Source: an uncultured Acetatifactor sp. (lineage in GTDB: Bacteria > Bacillota > Clostridia > Lachnospirales > Lachnospiraceae). From it: 7,491 nucleotides of DNA. This document shows positions 1 through 6,321 of the stretch, piece after piece. The stretch spans positions 1-7,491 of the forward strand of contig CAJULV010000096.1 in the NCBI GenBank assembly GCA_910587555.1, given 5' to 3'. The first letter of the stretch is position 1. Each line of letters begins with the position of its first letter. The notes beneath the pieces were generated by a model. It searched no databases and had not been told where the DNA came from. It worked only from the letters and a program-made list of their open reading frames with translations. Position numbers and translations under genes: made by a program.

Positions 1-64
1 TATACTGAAAAGTCAGTAAAATCAATGGTTTATAGACTTAAAAAGCAGACACTATTTATAGTCG
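1..64. other. AT-rich non-coding left edge
   Basis: No convincing coding region is visible. It contains a small AT-rich inverted repeat, ACTAT-TT-ATAGT (51-62), and an A5 run (T5 on the minus strand) near 40-44. Together these could form a weak terminator for the minus-strand operon, but the stem is only five A/T-rich pairs. What lies to the left cannot be judged. Confidence 0.35.
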
Positions 65-104
65 CTGCGCCAGGGTACTTAAGTCCTGATGCCCCGGCGC
101 ACTC
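65..104 (-). repeat. Hairpin repeat copy A (distal of two)
   Basis: This is a 40-nt imperfect palindrome. Plus-strand arms TGCGCCAGGG (66-75) and CCCCGGCGCA (92-101) enclose a 16-nt loop containing the palindrome ACTTAAGT. It matches copy B (131-170) at about 34 of 40 positions, with arms identical and differences confined to the loop. At the one imperfect pair (72/95) the plus strand has A opposite C, while minus-strand RNA would have a G-U wobble, so the RNA stem is complete (10 bp) only on the minus strand. That is the strand of the upstream ABC operon. No U-run follows directly; a T5 run on the minus strand lies about 23 nt further on. The role is unknown: an mRNA 3'-end stabiliser, a weak terminator, or a dispersed REP-like element. 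Confidence 0.7.
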
Positions 105-130
105 TGCCTTCGCAATTTCGATTACAGCCA

Positions 131-170
131 CTGCGCCAGGGCGCTTAAGGCAAAATGCCCCGGCGCACTC
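131..170 (-). repeat. Hairpin repeat copy B, 3' of the ABC operon
   Basis: This is the second 40-nt copy, offset exactly 66 nt from copy A. Arms 132-142 and 157-167 pair, with a 14-nt loop carrying the shared CTTAAG. Read as minus-strand RNA the stem has 11 pairs, including a G-U at 138/161; on the plus strand that position is an A-C mismatch. It begins 12 nt after the TAA of the permease/GldG gene, so it lies in that operon's 3' untranslated region. It lacks the U-tract of a canonical intrinsic terminator. Confidence 0.7.
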
Positions 171-179
171 TTTCTTCCT

Positions 180-2306
180 TTAGAGCCTTCTTCTGCGGAA
201 CCAGATTGCGAAGCCTGCCGCCAGGCATCCAAGGGGAAGCACCACCGTCAGCAATACCCCCAGCAGCACGGCCCTGTTCTGGGGAACCATCAGATAGGAC
301 ACCTCATAGCTTTTCGCCGGAATGGATATGCTGGTCTCATGTTTCGCAAAGCTGCTCACCGTGTTGGTAAACAGCAGCTGATTGGCGCCGCTGACCATGG
401 CATTTGCGGTATCCGTAAAAATCTGCTCACAGCCGTATACCACCATCGAAGCCTCTGTGCCGTCTTCCAGTGTTTTGACCGCAGCTACGCCGATTGCAAA
501 GGGTCCGTCCGTATCGCCCTGGGCTTTCTCATAATTATCCAGGTTAGAGATATCTGACTTGGCAAATGCGCTGTCGGATGTGGTCAGGAATTTCTGGTAA
601 GAAATGTCCTCCCTGTCCTCGTCCTCAATCAAAATTCCCTGTCCGAAGGGCACAAACACATAATATTGCCCGTAAAGCCCCGCAGTATAGGTGCCGCTGC
701 CCACCGTGGGAAGGAGATAATAGGGATTTCTGTAATAATTCGCTTCTTCCTGTTCCACCACCAGCCCGTCAGCCACCTGCAGGCCCATGTATGCACAGAG
801 CGCGTCCAGATTGGGCGTCTCTGTGTCGGCAATGCCTGTCACCAATATTACATTTCCGCCCCTGTCCAGGTATTGAATCACCTTCTCGGTGTCATCCGCC
901 GAGAAATCGCCTGTGGCACCATGAATAATCATGCAGGCCGCATCTTCCGGGACGACATCGTAATCCATCAGGTTGATGCTCTCGTACTCCGTGTTTTCCT
1001 TTTTCAGCGCATTCGTAAATGCGGTGCTGAAGGAAACTTCCCCGTGTCCCTCCGTTATGTACACCTTGGGCACGTCATCCGTCAGCACCCTGTCCAGCGC
1101 GCTGGTGATCTGTCCCTCACCGTCGTATCCGGTGGTATCGGACGAATACCCTCCCGTGTAATAGTCATAGTCGTAACTGGTTTCATAAATGTCGTTGTAG
1201 TCTACCACGGTATTCCGCTTGCCGCTGACGATAATCAGACTGTTCAGACTGATATTTTCATTGGTATACTGTGTGTAAAACCGTGGATTTATATTGGGAT
1301 CCACATATTCCACCTTGATATGATCGGACAAATCGTCATACCGCTGCAGCGTCTGCCCCAGCATCACGTCCTGGCTTTCCTCTGAGGATATCACATAGAT
1401 AGTCACATCCTCGCCGATGGTTTTCACATATTCCTTTGTCTGCTCCGTCAGGGAGTACAGCTTCTGGCTCGTGACGTCCACGGACACCCATGAGGCGGGC
1501 AGTTCTCCCAGCACTACATTGGTTACCACTATGATTCCCACTGCCGCGGCTATCATGCCCGTGCTGTAGGCGCCCATGCCGAAAACCTTACGGGAGATGC
1601 TGTAGCGCCTCTTCTGAATGGACTGCACCGTCAGGAACAGGGCAAGGACCGTCATGGAGACAAAATAAAATACGGACTTCACATCCAGGGTTCCGTTCAG
1701 CAGATTGGAAAACGGCGTGTACATATCCAGGCAGCCTAAGATTCCGGTAAGCCAGTTCCCGGTGTAGGAAATCAGTCCGCAGACCGAATCCATCATATAT
1801 GCCAGAAACAGGATAATAAATGTCAGAACAGCCGCTATCACCTGGCTTTCCGTGAGCGAAGACACCAGTACGCCCACGGCGATTGCCATCATCCCATACA
1901 GGAAAAAGGCCAGCACGGAAAGGTAGGATTCCGCCATGGGAACAGAGCCGAAGCTTCCCATAATCAGCGGATAGACGCAGATGAGGCCTGTGGGAATGGC
2001 AAATATGGTAAGCAGCGCCAGGAACTTGCCCATCACGATTCCTCCCACGGATACCGGCGCCGTCAGGATCAGCTGGTCTGTTCTGCTCCTTTTTTCCTCC
2101 GCCAGGATCCGCATGGTCAGCACCGGAACACCGATCAGGAACAGGATAATCACGCTGGATATGGCATAGGAAAAATAGGGATAACCCTGCAGTAAATTCA
2201 CTGCCGTGTAGTACAGGCCCACAAAAAATAAGGTGGCCGCGATAAACAGCAGCCCGATAAAGGAACGGAAATAAGACTTTATCTCTCTCTTATATATGGC
2301 AAACAT
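180..2306 (-). CDS. ABC-2 type permease fused to GldG-like extracytoplasmic domain
   Basis: This 708-residue membrane subunit belongs to an ABC exporter of the GldFG type. Residues 1-235 look like an ABC-2 permease: about six hydrophobic helices (near 16-38, 46-66, 94-116, 126-150, 155-178 and 210-229), with the family-typical stretch RILAEEKRSRTDQLILTAPV (66-85) after the second helix. After another helix (about 248-267) comes a large hydrophilic GldG / ABC_transp_aux-like region (about 276-660), with cues SQKLYSLTEQT (280-290), VEYVDPNINP (332-341) and VYITEGHGE (415-423). A C-terminal anchor spans about 677-703, followed by FRRRRL. In Bacteroidota, GldF and GldG are separate proteins; here they are one chain. 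A Tyr/Asp/Gly-rich stretch (374-397) interrupts the soluble domain. The start is set by GGAGGAG at 2313-2319, 6 nt upstream. The ATG follows the ATPase stop with no gap (TAAATG), implying translational coupling. The substrate is unknown; gliding should not be assumed. Confidence 0.9.
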   Translation of the reverse strand: MFAIYKREIKSYFRSFIGLLFIAATLFFVGLYYTAVNLLQGYPYFSYAISSVIILFLIGVPVLTMRILAEEKRSRTDQLILTAPVSVGGIVMGKFLALLTIFAIPTGLICVYPLIMGSFGSVPMAESYLSVLAFFLYGMMAIAVGVLVSSLTESQVIAAVLTFIILFLAYMMDSVCGLISYTGNWLTGILGCLDMYTPFSNLLNGTLDVKSVFYFVSMTVLALFLTVQSIQKRRYSISRKVFGMGAYSTGMIAAAVGIIVVTNVVLGELPASWVSVDVTSQKLYSLTEQTKEYVKTIGEDVTIYVISSEESQDVMLGQTLQRYDDLSDHIKVEYVDPNINPRFYTQYTNENISLNSLIIVSGKRNTVVDYNDIYETSYDYDYYTGGYSSDTTGYDGEGQITSALDRVLTDDVPKVYITEGHGEVSFSTAFTNALKKENTEYESINLMDYDVVPEDAACMIIHGATGDFSADDTEKVIQYLDRGGNVILVTGIADTETPNLDALCAYMGLQVADGLVVEQEEANYYRNPYYLLPTVGSGTYTAGLYGQYYVFVPFGQGILIEDEDREDISYQKFLTTSDSAFAKSDISNLDNYEKAQGDTDGPFAIGVAAVKTLEDGTEASMVVYGCEQIFTDTANAMVSGANQLLFTNTVSSFAKHETSISIPAKSYEVSYLMVPQNRAVLLGVLLTVVLPLGCLAAGFAIWFRRRRL

Positions 2307-3302
2307 TTATTTCTCCTCCCTTTTCTTCCTTTTTCCGCCGAAGATTTTCCTCTGCTCCTTCTCCGCCGGCTGCCCGCCTGACGTCAGCTCCAGGAAAATA
2401 TCCTCCAATGATTCTTCTCTGGCCGTCATCTCCATGATGGGAAGCCCGGCCTCCGCAAGCGCGTAAAAAACTGCCTCTCTGATGTCCTTATTCTCCTCAG
2501 ACCCTACCTTCACACTGGCAAAGCCTTCTTCTGCCTCCGCGTGTTCCACTGTTGACACTCCTGTCACTTTTTTAAGTACATCCCGCAGCTCCTCTTCTCC
2601 GCCCTTCACCGTCAGCTGCAGCTCCCGGGAATGATTCATCAGCTTTTTCAGCCCCTCCGGCGAATCGCTTGCCACCAACTGCCCATGGGATATGATCATA
2701 ATATGGTCGCATATGGCGCTGACCTCGGACAAAATATGGGAACTCAGAATGACGGTATGGTTTTCCCCCATCCGGCGGATCAGGTCGCGGATTTCGATAA
2801 TCTGCTTGGGATCCAGGCCCACCGACGGCTCATCCAGGATAATCACTTCAGGATCTCCCAGTACCGCCTGGGCCAGCCCCACCCGCTGGCGATAACCCTT
2901 GGACAGATTTCGAATCAGGCGCCTGCGCACGTCCTGAATCCCCGTCATCTCCATGGCATTGTCAATCTGTGCTTTCCGTTCCGCAGCCGGTATCTTCTTC
3001 AGCTGCGCCGCAAAATCCAGATACTCTCCCACTGTCATCTCCGCATAAAGCGGCGGTATCTCCGGCAGATACCCTATCCGCTTCCTGGCCTCCTCCGGTT
3101 CCTTCTGAATATCCTTCCCGTCTATGGATACCGTGCCTTCCGACGGCGCTATGTAGCCGGTAATCATGTTCATGGTGGTGGATTTTCCCGCGCCGTTGGG
3201 ACCCAGGAAGCCGTAGATCTGCCCTTTTTCCACCCGGAAAGAGAGATGGTCCACCGCCGTATGCCCACCATACCGTTTCGTAAGATTCGTCACCTCAATC
3301 AT
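2307..3302 (-). CDS. ABC transporter ATP-binding protein (GldA/NatA-like)
   Basis: This is the cytoplasmic ATPase that powers the adjacent permease/GldG fusion. Using the start at 3302 (331 residues), it shows Walker A GPNGAGKST (34-42), signature LSKGYRQR (133-140, the KGYRQ variant common in GldA/NatA-like exporters), Walker B VIILDEP (153-159), D-loop SVGLD (160-164) and the H-loop SSH (187-189). Residues about 225-315 form a C-terminal domain typical of this group (REESLEDIFLELT near the end), and the protein finishes in a very basic Lys/Arg tail. An in-frame ATG eight codons upstream (3326) would give 339 residues. The 3302 start is preferred because AAGGAAG (3306-3312) sits just before it and the conserved sequence begins there (MIEVTNLTKRYGG). 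The stop abuts the permease start, so the two genes are one operon. Confidence 0.93.
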   Translation of the reverse strand: MIEVTNLTKRYGGHTAVDHLSFRVEKGQIYGFLGPNGAGKSTTMNMITGYIAPSEGTVSIDGKDIQKEPEEARKRIGYLPEIPPLYAEMTVGEYLDFAAQLKKIPAAERKAQIDNAMEMTGIQDVRRRLIRNLSKGYRQRVGLAQAVLGDPEVIILDEPSVGLDPKQIIEIRDLIRRMGENHTVILSSHILSEVSAICDHIMIISHGQLVASDSPEGLKKLMNHSRELQLTVKGGEEELRDVLKKVTGVSTVEHAEAEEGFASVKVGSEENKDIREAVFYALAEAGLPIMEMTAREESLEDIFLELTSGGQPAEKEQRKIFGGKRKKREEK

Positions 3303-3331
3303 GCTCTTCCTTACCTTTCTGTACATTTTCC

Positions 3332-3367
3332 GGCAGCCCTTCCCGCTTTCCGCGAGTACGGGCTGCC
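3332..3367 (-). promoter_or_regulatory. Stem-loop in the ABC operon leader
   Basis: A perfect 8-bp inverted repeat, GGCAGCCC (3332-3339) and GGGCTGCC (3360-3367), encloses 20 nt that can add a CGC/GCG inner pairing around a 5-nt loop. It lies between the stop of the GH2-like gene and the ATPase start, about 30 nt upstream of the preferred ATG. No U-tract follows on the minus strand, so it is not a standard terminator. A possible -10 element on the minus strand, TAAAAT (3381-3386), lies just upstream but has no recognisable -35. If that -10 is real, the stem would sit almost at the 5' end of the transcript. Confidence 0.45.
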
Positions 3368-3411
3368 ATGTGCTGAAAATATTTTAATGGGCAAATGTCA
3401 TGATTCGGTGT

Positions 3412-4542
3412 TCACTTTGTGAAAGATTTGTGAAGCGACAGCGACTGGAAACAGCCTTCTCCCTCTGCCGTCAGCATGACGCTCGGCGTTCTTGCCGGGA
3501 CTTCCCGGAAGGAAAAAGCCCCTTCCCCGCTCTTGAATTCAAAAAGGACACCGTCAGAATACAGCGCCACCCTGTCACAATTACTGTAACACAGGACCTC
3601 ATAATTCCCGCTTTCCATACGCCGTACACTCTCCGGCGCTATATGGACAAAGGGCGCCTGGGCCCACTTCGCACGATATTGGTAAAATAGCGCCCCCGGA
3701 CGACTGCCGCCGGGTAAAAAGAGGCTGTGCCTTTCCCCCCGGAATAAGGGGATATCCTCCCCTGTAGGTGTCTGAAGCACCACCTCCGCCCCATGTACCC
3801 AAACATATCCCGGTTGTGCCTCCCCTCTCTGAAACACCACAAAGCCGTAACGATCACATAATTGCAGAAAAGCCTTCCGCGCCGCCTGCTTTCGGCTGCT
3901 GCCGGCGTCCCGCCCCTCTCCCCGGCAGATTTCCGGGCAGGCTTCCCCCCAGGGCTTCCCGCCTTCTTCCGACCCGTCCTCCATACAGACGCAGTTGGCT
4001 CCCAGCTTCAGCAGCCACTGCATGTCCTCCAGCATCTGCCGCTGCATTGCCGCCTCCGTACCCGTTTCCGGCAGCGCATAGCGAACCGTTTTCGGCACAA
4101 AGGACTCATTGTTCAGCCGCATTTCCCCATCCCTGGCATTGACGGCCAGACAGCGCAGGGCCAGCTGCCCCCGTATCCTGTCCACAAGCCGTCCACCACC
4201 GTCTGCCAGGATTGCCTCCATCCCATAGAGACAGGGTTCCCGGATTCCCTTCCACAGATCCGGACGCAGCAAAACAGACCGCAGCGGCTCCTCCTCACCA
4301 AGCTTCTGTACACATTCCAGAACCATACGATTCTGTTTGTCTGTAAGGATGAGGCGGATGTATCCCTGCTCCTCTCGAAGGCAGTCCCGCGCTTCCTCAT
4401 CTCTCAGGGGAATTGTAATCCTTCGGTCCCGTCCCCCGGTATTCCGTATCAAATGAAACGCCCACTCCAGAACGGCCTTTCCGCCCTCCAGCCTGCATTC
4501 CGCTTCCACGCTGCCCCCGGGTACTGTCCTGTCAAATTTCAT
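3412..4542 (-). CDS. Short GH2-derived protein lacking the catalytic core
   Basis: This 376-residue protein is best explained as a cut-down glycoside hydrolase family 2 (beta-galactosidase/glucuronidase-like) protein. DLWKGIREPCLYGMEAIL (95-112) followed by LVDRIRGQLALRCLAV (119-134) matches the end of the GH2 immunoglobulin-like domain. MRLNNESFVPKTVRYALPE (141-159) corresponds to the entry to the TIM barrel, normally LNGKPxxLKGV. MLEDMQWLLKLGANCVCMED (170-189) and FLQLCDRYGFVVFQ (225-238) match the barrel stretches usually reading DMxLxKxxGANxxRxxHYP and FYDLCDxxGxxVxxE. Residues 286-372 resemble the C-terminal beta domain (FYQYRAKWAQAPFVHI, then YSNCDRVALYSDGVLFEFKSG). The N-terminal jelly-roll domain and roughly the half-barrel with the acid/base and nucleophile glutamates are absent, leaving about 48 unrelated residues. 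The frame is uninterrupted and has GGGAGG five nt before the ATG. It follows the symporter by 44 bp, probably in one operon. Hydrolase activity is unlikely; a binding or regulatory role, or decay by clean deletion, are alternatives. Confidence 0.75.
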   Translation of the reverse strand: MKFDRTVPGGSVEAECRLEGGKAVLEWAFHLIRNTGGRDRRITIPLRDEEARDCLREEQGYIRLILTDKQNRMVLECVQKLGEEEPLRSVLLRPDLWKGIREPCLYGMEAILADGGGRLVDRIRGQLALRCLAVNARDGEMRLNNESFVPKTVRYALPETGTEAAMQRQMLEDMQWLLKLGANCVCMEDGSEEGGKPWGEACPEICRGEGRDAGSSRKQAARKAFLQLCDRYGFVVFQRGEAQPGYVWVHGAEVVLQTPTGEDIPLFRGERHSLFLPGGSRPGALFYQYRAKWAQAPFVHIAPESVRRMESGNYEVLCYSNCDRVALYSDGVLFEFKSGEGAFSFREVPARTPSVMLTAEGEGCFQSLSLHKSFTK

Positions 4543-4586
4543 CTGTCCCTCCCGAATTCAAACCCGCCACGCCCTACAGCCGGCAG

Positions 4587-6032
4587 CTAAAACTTCCCGT
4601 TCCGCTTCTCCCGCAGAACGGCCGCATTCTTCTCCACCTCTGTCCTGCCCAGGGGATAGGCAAACTGTATAATGAAAAACACCGCCAGGTAACAGACGCC
4701 CGGCACCAGCGTTGCCACCGTGTAAATCCGCTCCGCAACGGCCTGTGTCTGGGAGGGTGCCTCTGAGATATAGCCGATGGCCGTCAGCACGAAACCGCCC
4801 AGGCCCCCTGCCAGCGCCTGTCCCACCTTCCTGGCAAAGGAATAAACCGCGTAAACCGTACCGTCTTCCCGCCTGCCGGTGGCGATCTCCTGGTAATCAA
4901 TGATATCCGTAATAAAAGCCCAGATGATCATATTGAAAAGCCCGGTGCCCAATGTCCCCAGAAACAGCAGCGCCATAAACAGCGGGATGCTCTTCACCCG
5001 CAGGAAAAACAGCAGCAGATAGACAGCTCCCGCCGCCAGCATCCCCACCGCTCCCGCTTCCTTTTTGCCGAACCTTGCCGCAATCACGGAAATGAAGGGT
5101 GCAAGCAGCAGCGTCCCGCCGATGCCCACCACATTCACCGCCGAAAGCGCTTTGGCATTTTTAAAATAGTCCAGAAAAAGGTAATTATTCATGGTCTGCC
5201 CCATGAGCGTGGCCAGCAGCAGCACCAGTGCCGCACAGACCAAAGCCAGCAACGGCCTGTTCCGCCCAAGGCTTCTGAGCATATCCCCGGCGCTCTCCCT
5301 TTTCCCGTCCTTTTTCTCGAAAAATACACGCTCCCGGCACAGCAAATAGCAGAGTATATAACAGCCCACTGCCAGGACGCCGAATACAAAAGCCGTCACC
5401 GTAAAGCTTACCGGCTTCACAATCTGGTTCCCCTCCACATCCGTCTCATAGACAATCAGCGGCACCAGCACACCGACCACCAGTCCCGCCAGGCTGGCGC
5501 CGATGCTCCGGAAAGTGGAGAGGGACGCTCTGTCCTTTACATCCGGGCTGATGACGGAAGCCATGGAACCGTAAGGAATATTGATGGCGGTATAGCAGAA
5601 ACTGCTCCACAGCAAATAGGTGACAATCACGTAGGCAAGCTTCGCCTGGTACGCCCAATCCCGCACGAAATACAGGTACATGACAGAGCTTGCAGCCGCC
5701 ACCGGAACACACATGCGCCGTATCCAGGAACGGAACCTGCCGTCCCTGGCCGGCTGCATATTGTCTACGATCCTTCCCATCGTTACATCCGTAAAAGCGT
5801 CCAGAAATCTGGCTCCCAGAAACAGCATCCCCACTGCAAAGCCGCTCAGGCCAAGGACCTTGGTGTAGAACACCATCAGATAATTGCTGGCAAAGATAAA
5901 GCTGAAATCATTGCCGAAATCCCCGAACATATACCCAATCTTATCCCGGATGCCGAAAGGACGCACGCTTCCCGCATCTTCCGTTTTCACATTTCCCCGC
6001 CCGTCAATGATACTGGACATACTTATTCCCAT
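4587..6032 (-). CDS. GPH/MelB-family cation:sugar symporter (MFS)
   Basis: This is an inner-membrane, twelve-helix transporter of the glycoside-pentoside-hexuronide family, importing a sugar or glycoside with Na+ or H+. Counting from the ATG at 6020 (477 residues), the GPH opening FGIRDKIGYMFGDFGND (22-38) leads to DAFTDVTMGRIVD (74-86). Asp74 and Asp78 align with MelB Asp55 and Asp59, the cation/sugar site. NIPYGSMASVISPDVKDRASL (147-167, the family loop 4-5 motif) follows. The late motif DIIDYQEIATGRREDGTVY precedes SFARKVG, whose Lys398 fits MelB Lys377. The coding frame stays open to an ATG at 6221, but the extra residues look nothing like the family and overlap the divergent control region. 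Starts at 6032 and 6020 both have only weak GGA-type binding sites, so the choice is uncertain by four codons. The substrate cannot be named from sequence. The gene stands first in a likely operon with the GH2-derived protein. Confidence 0.9.
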   Translation of the reverse strand: MGISMSSIIDGRGNVKTEDAGSVRPFGIRDKIGYMFGDFGNDFSFIFASNYLMVFYTKVLGLSGFAVGMLFLGARFLDAFTDVTMGRIVDNMQPARDGRFRSWIRRMCVPVAAASSVMYLYFVRDWAYQAKLAYVIVTYLLWSSFCYTAINIPYGSMASVISPDVKDRASLSTFRSIGASLAGLVVGVLVPLIVYETDVEGNQIVKPVSFTVTAFVFGVLAVGCYILCYLLCRERVFFEKKDGKRESAGDMLRSLGRNRPLLALVCAALVLLLATLMGQTMNNYLFLDYFKNAKALSAVNVVGIGGTLLLAPFISVIAARFGKKEAGAVGMLAAGAVYLLLFFLRVKSIPLFMALLFLGTLGTGLFNMIIWAFITDIIDYQEIATGRREDGTVYAVYSFARKVGQALAGGLGGFVLTAIGYISEAPSQTQAVAERIYTVATLVPGVCYLAVFFIIQFAYPLGRTEVEKNAAVLREKRNGKF

Positions 6033-6289
6033 GCCTTTCCGCAGCCTGCGGGCTGTATACGCAATCCACCGGCATATCGCCCGCAGGGCCTGTATTTGAA
6101 CACCTGTTGCCATGCAGCATAAACTCATAATTGAGGTTAGCATGTCACCTTGCCGCAGAAAATATGCATTCTTTTCGAAATCAAAAAAACATGGCGTATC
6201 ACATATTGTACGGATGGCCATTGTATGCTAATATACCAGGGAAGCTTTCGAACCTTGACCGGAATATGGCACCGGAAAGGGAGATTGAT
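6033..6289. other. Divergent intergenic control region
   Basis: This stretch separates the minus-strand symporter from the plus-strand AEC gene. A candidate plus-strand promoter lies at 6206-6234. For the symporter, TACAAT-like -10 matches occur on the minus strand (6205-6210 and 6220-6225), but neither has a reasonable -35, so no promoter is called. Two TTTCGAA motifs occur at 6173-6179 and 6246-6252. CCGCA-GGC-TGCGG on the minus strand (6039-6051) could form a small hairpin directly before the symporter start codons. No convincing gene is seen. Confidence 0.5.
6206..6234 (+). promoter_or_regulatory. Candidate promoter for the AEC gene
   Basis: TTGTAC (6206-6211) as a weak -35, a 17-bp spacer, then an extended -10, TG-C-TAATAT (TG at 6226-6227, hexamer 6229-6234). 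The -10 matches the consensus at four of six positions and the TG extension helps. Transcription would begin near 6241, giving a leader of about 80 nt before the AEC start. This is a motif match only. Confidence 0.4.
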
Positions 6290-6319
6290 ATGTGCGCCTG
6301 TAAGCGCAGAGGAGAATGA
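6290..6319 (+). CDS. Possible nine-residue leader peptide (MCACKRRGE)
   Basis: A nine-codon reading frame has a good binding site, AAAGGGAG (6276-6283), six nt before its ATG. Its TGA (6317-6319) ends two nt before the preferred AEC start at 6322, so ribosomes finishing the leader would sit on the AEC start. The peptide has two Cys and a Lys-Arg-Arg run. A hairpin (TGCGC-CTGTAA-GCGCA, 6293-6308) lies inside the frame and touches the AEC ribosome binding site. This arrangement resembles translation-coupled or attenuation leaders, but so short a frame can arise by chance. Confidence 0.35.
   Translation: MCACKRRGE
6308..6314 (+). promoter_or_regulatory. Ribosome binding site deciding the AEC start
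   Basis: AGAGGAG lies 7 nt before the ATG at 6322 but only 1 nt before the in-frame ATG at 6316, so 6322 is the favoured start. Its first base is the last base of the 6293-6308 stem. Confidence 0.65.
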
Positions 6320-6321
6320 AT

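Noticed and set aside
65..170. Short CRISPR array
   Set aside because: There are only two units, each strongly self-complementary with differences inside the unit and a single 26-nt spacer. This fits a hairpin repeat, not a CRISPR repeat-spacer pattern.
666..1385. Plus-strand 239-codon open frame opposite the GldG domain
   Set aside because: It is antisense to the clearly supported fusion gene and has no recognisable protein features.
2307..3326. ATPase start at 3326
   Set aside because: The eight extra residues precede the conserved beginning of the domain, and the better ribosome binding site belongs to the ATG at 3302.
2631..3422. Plus-strand 263-codon open frame opposite the ATPase
   Set aside because: It is antisense to a gene with all ABC motifs. 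The His/Arg/Pro-rich translation is typical of a complementary-strand shadow in GC-rich DNA.
3862..4590. Plus-strand 242-codon open frame opposite the GH2-like gene
   Set aside because: I weighed this against the minus-strand frame because the GH2-like gene is unusual. The minus frame has GH2 motifs and a strong ribosome binding site; the plus frame has neither.
6033..6221. N-terminal extension of the symporter from an ATG at 6221
   Set aside because: The extra 63 residues do not resemble GPH proteins, and the family pattern begins only after the later start codons. The segment overlaps the divergent regulatory region.
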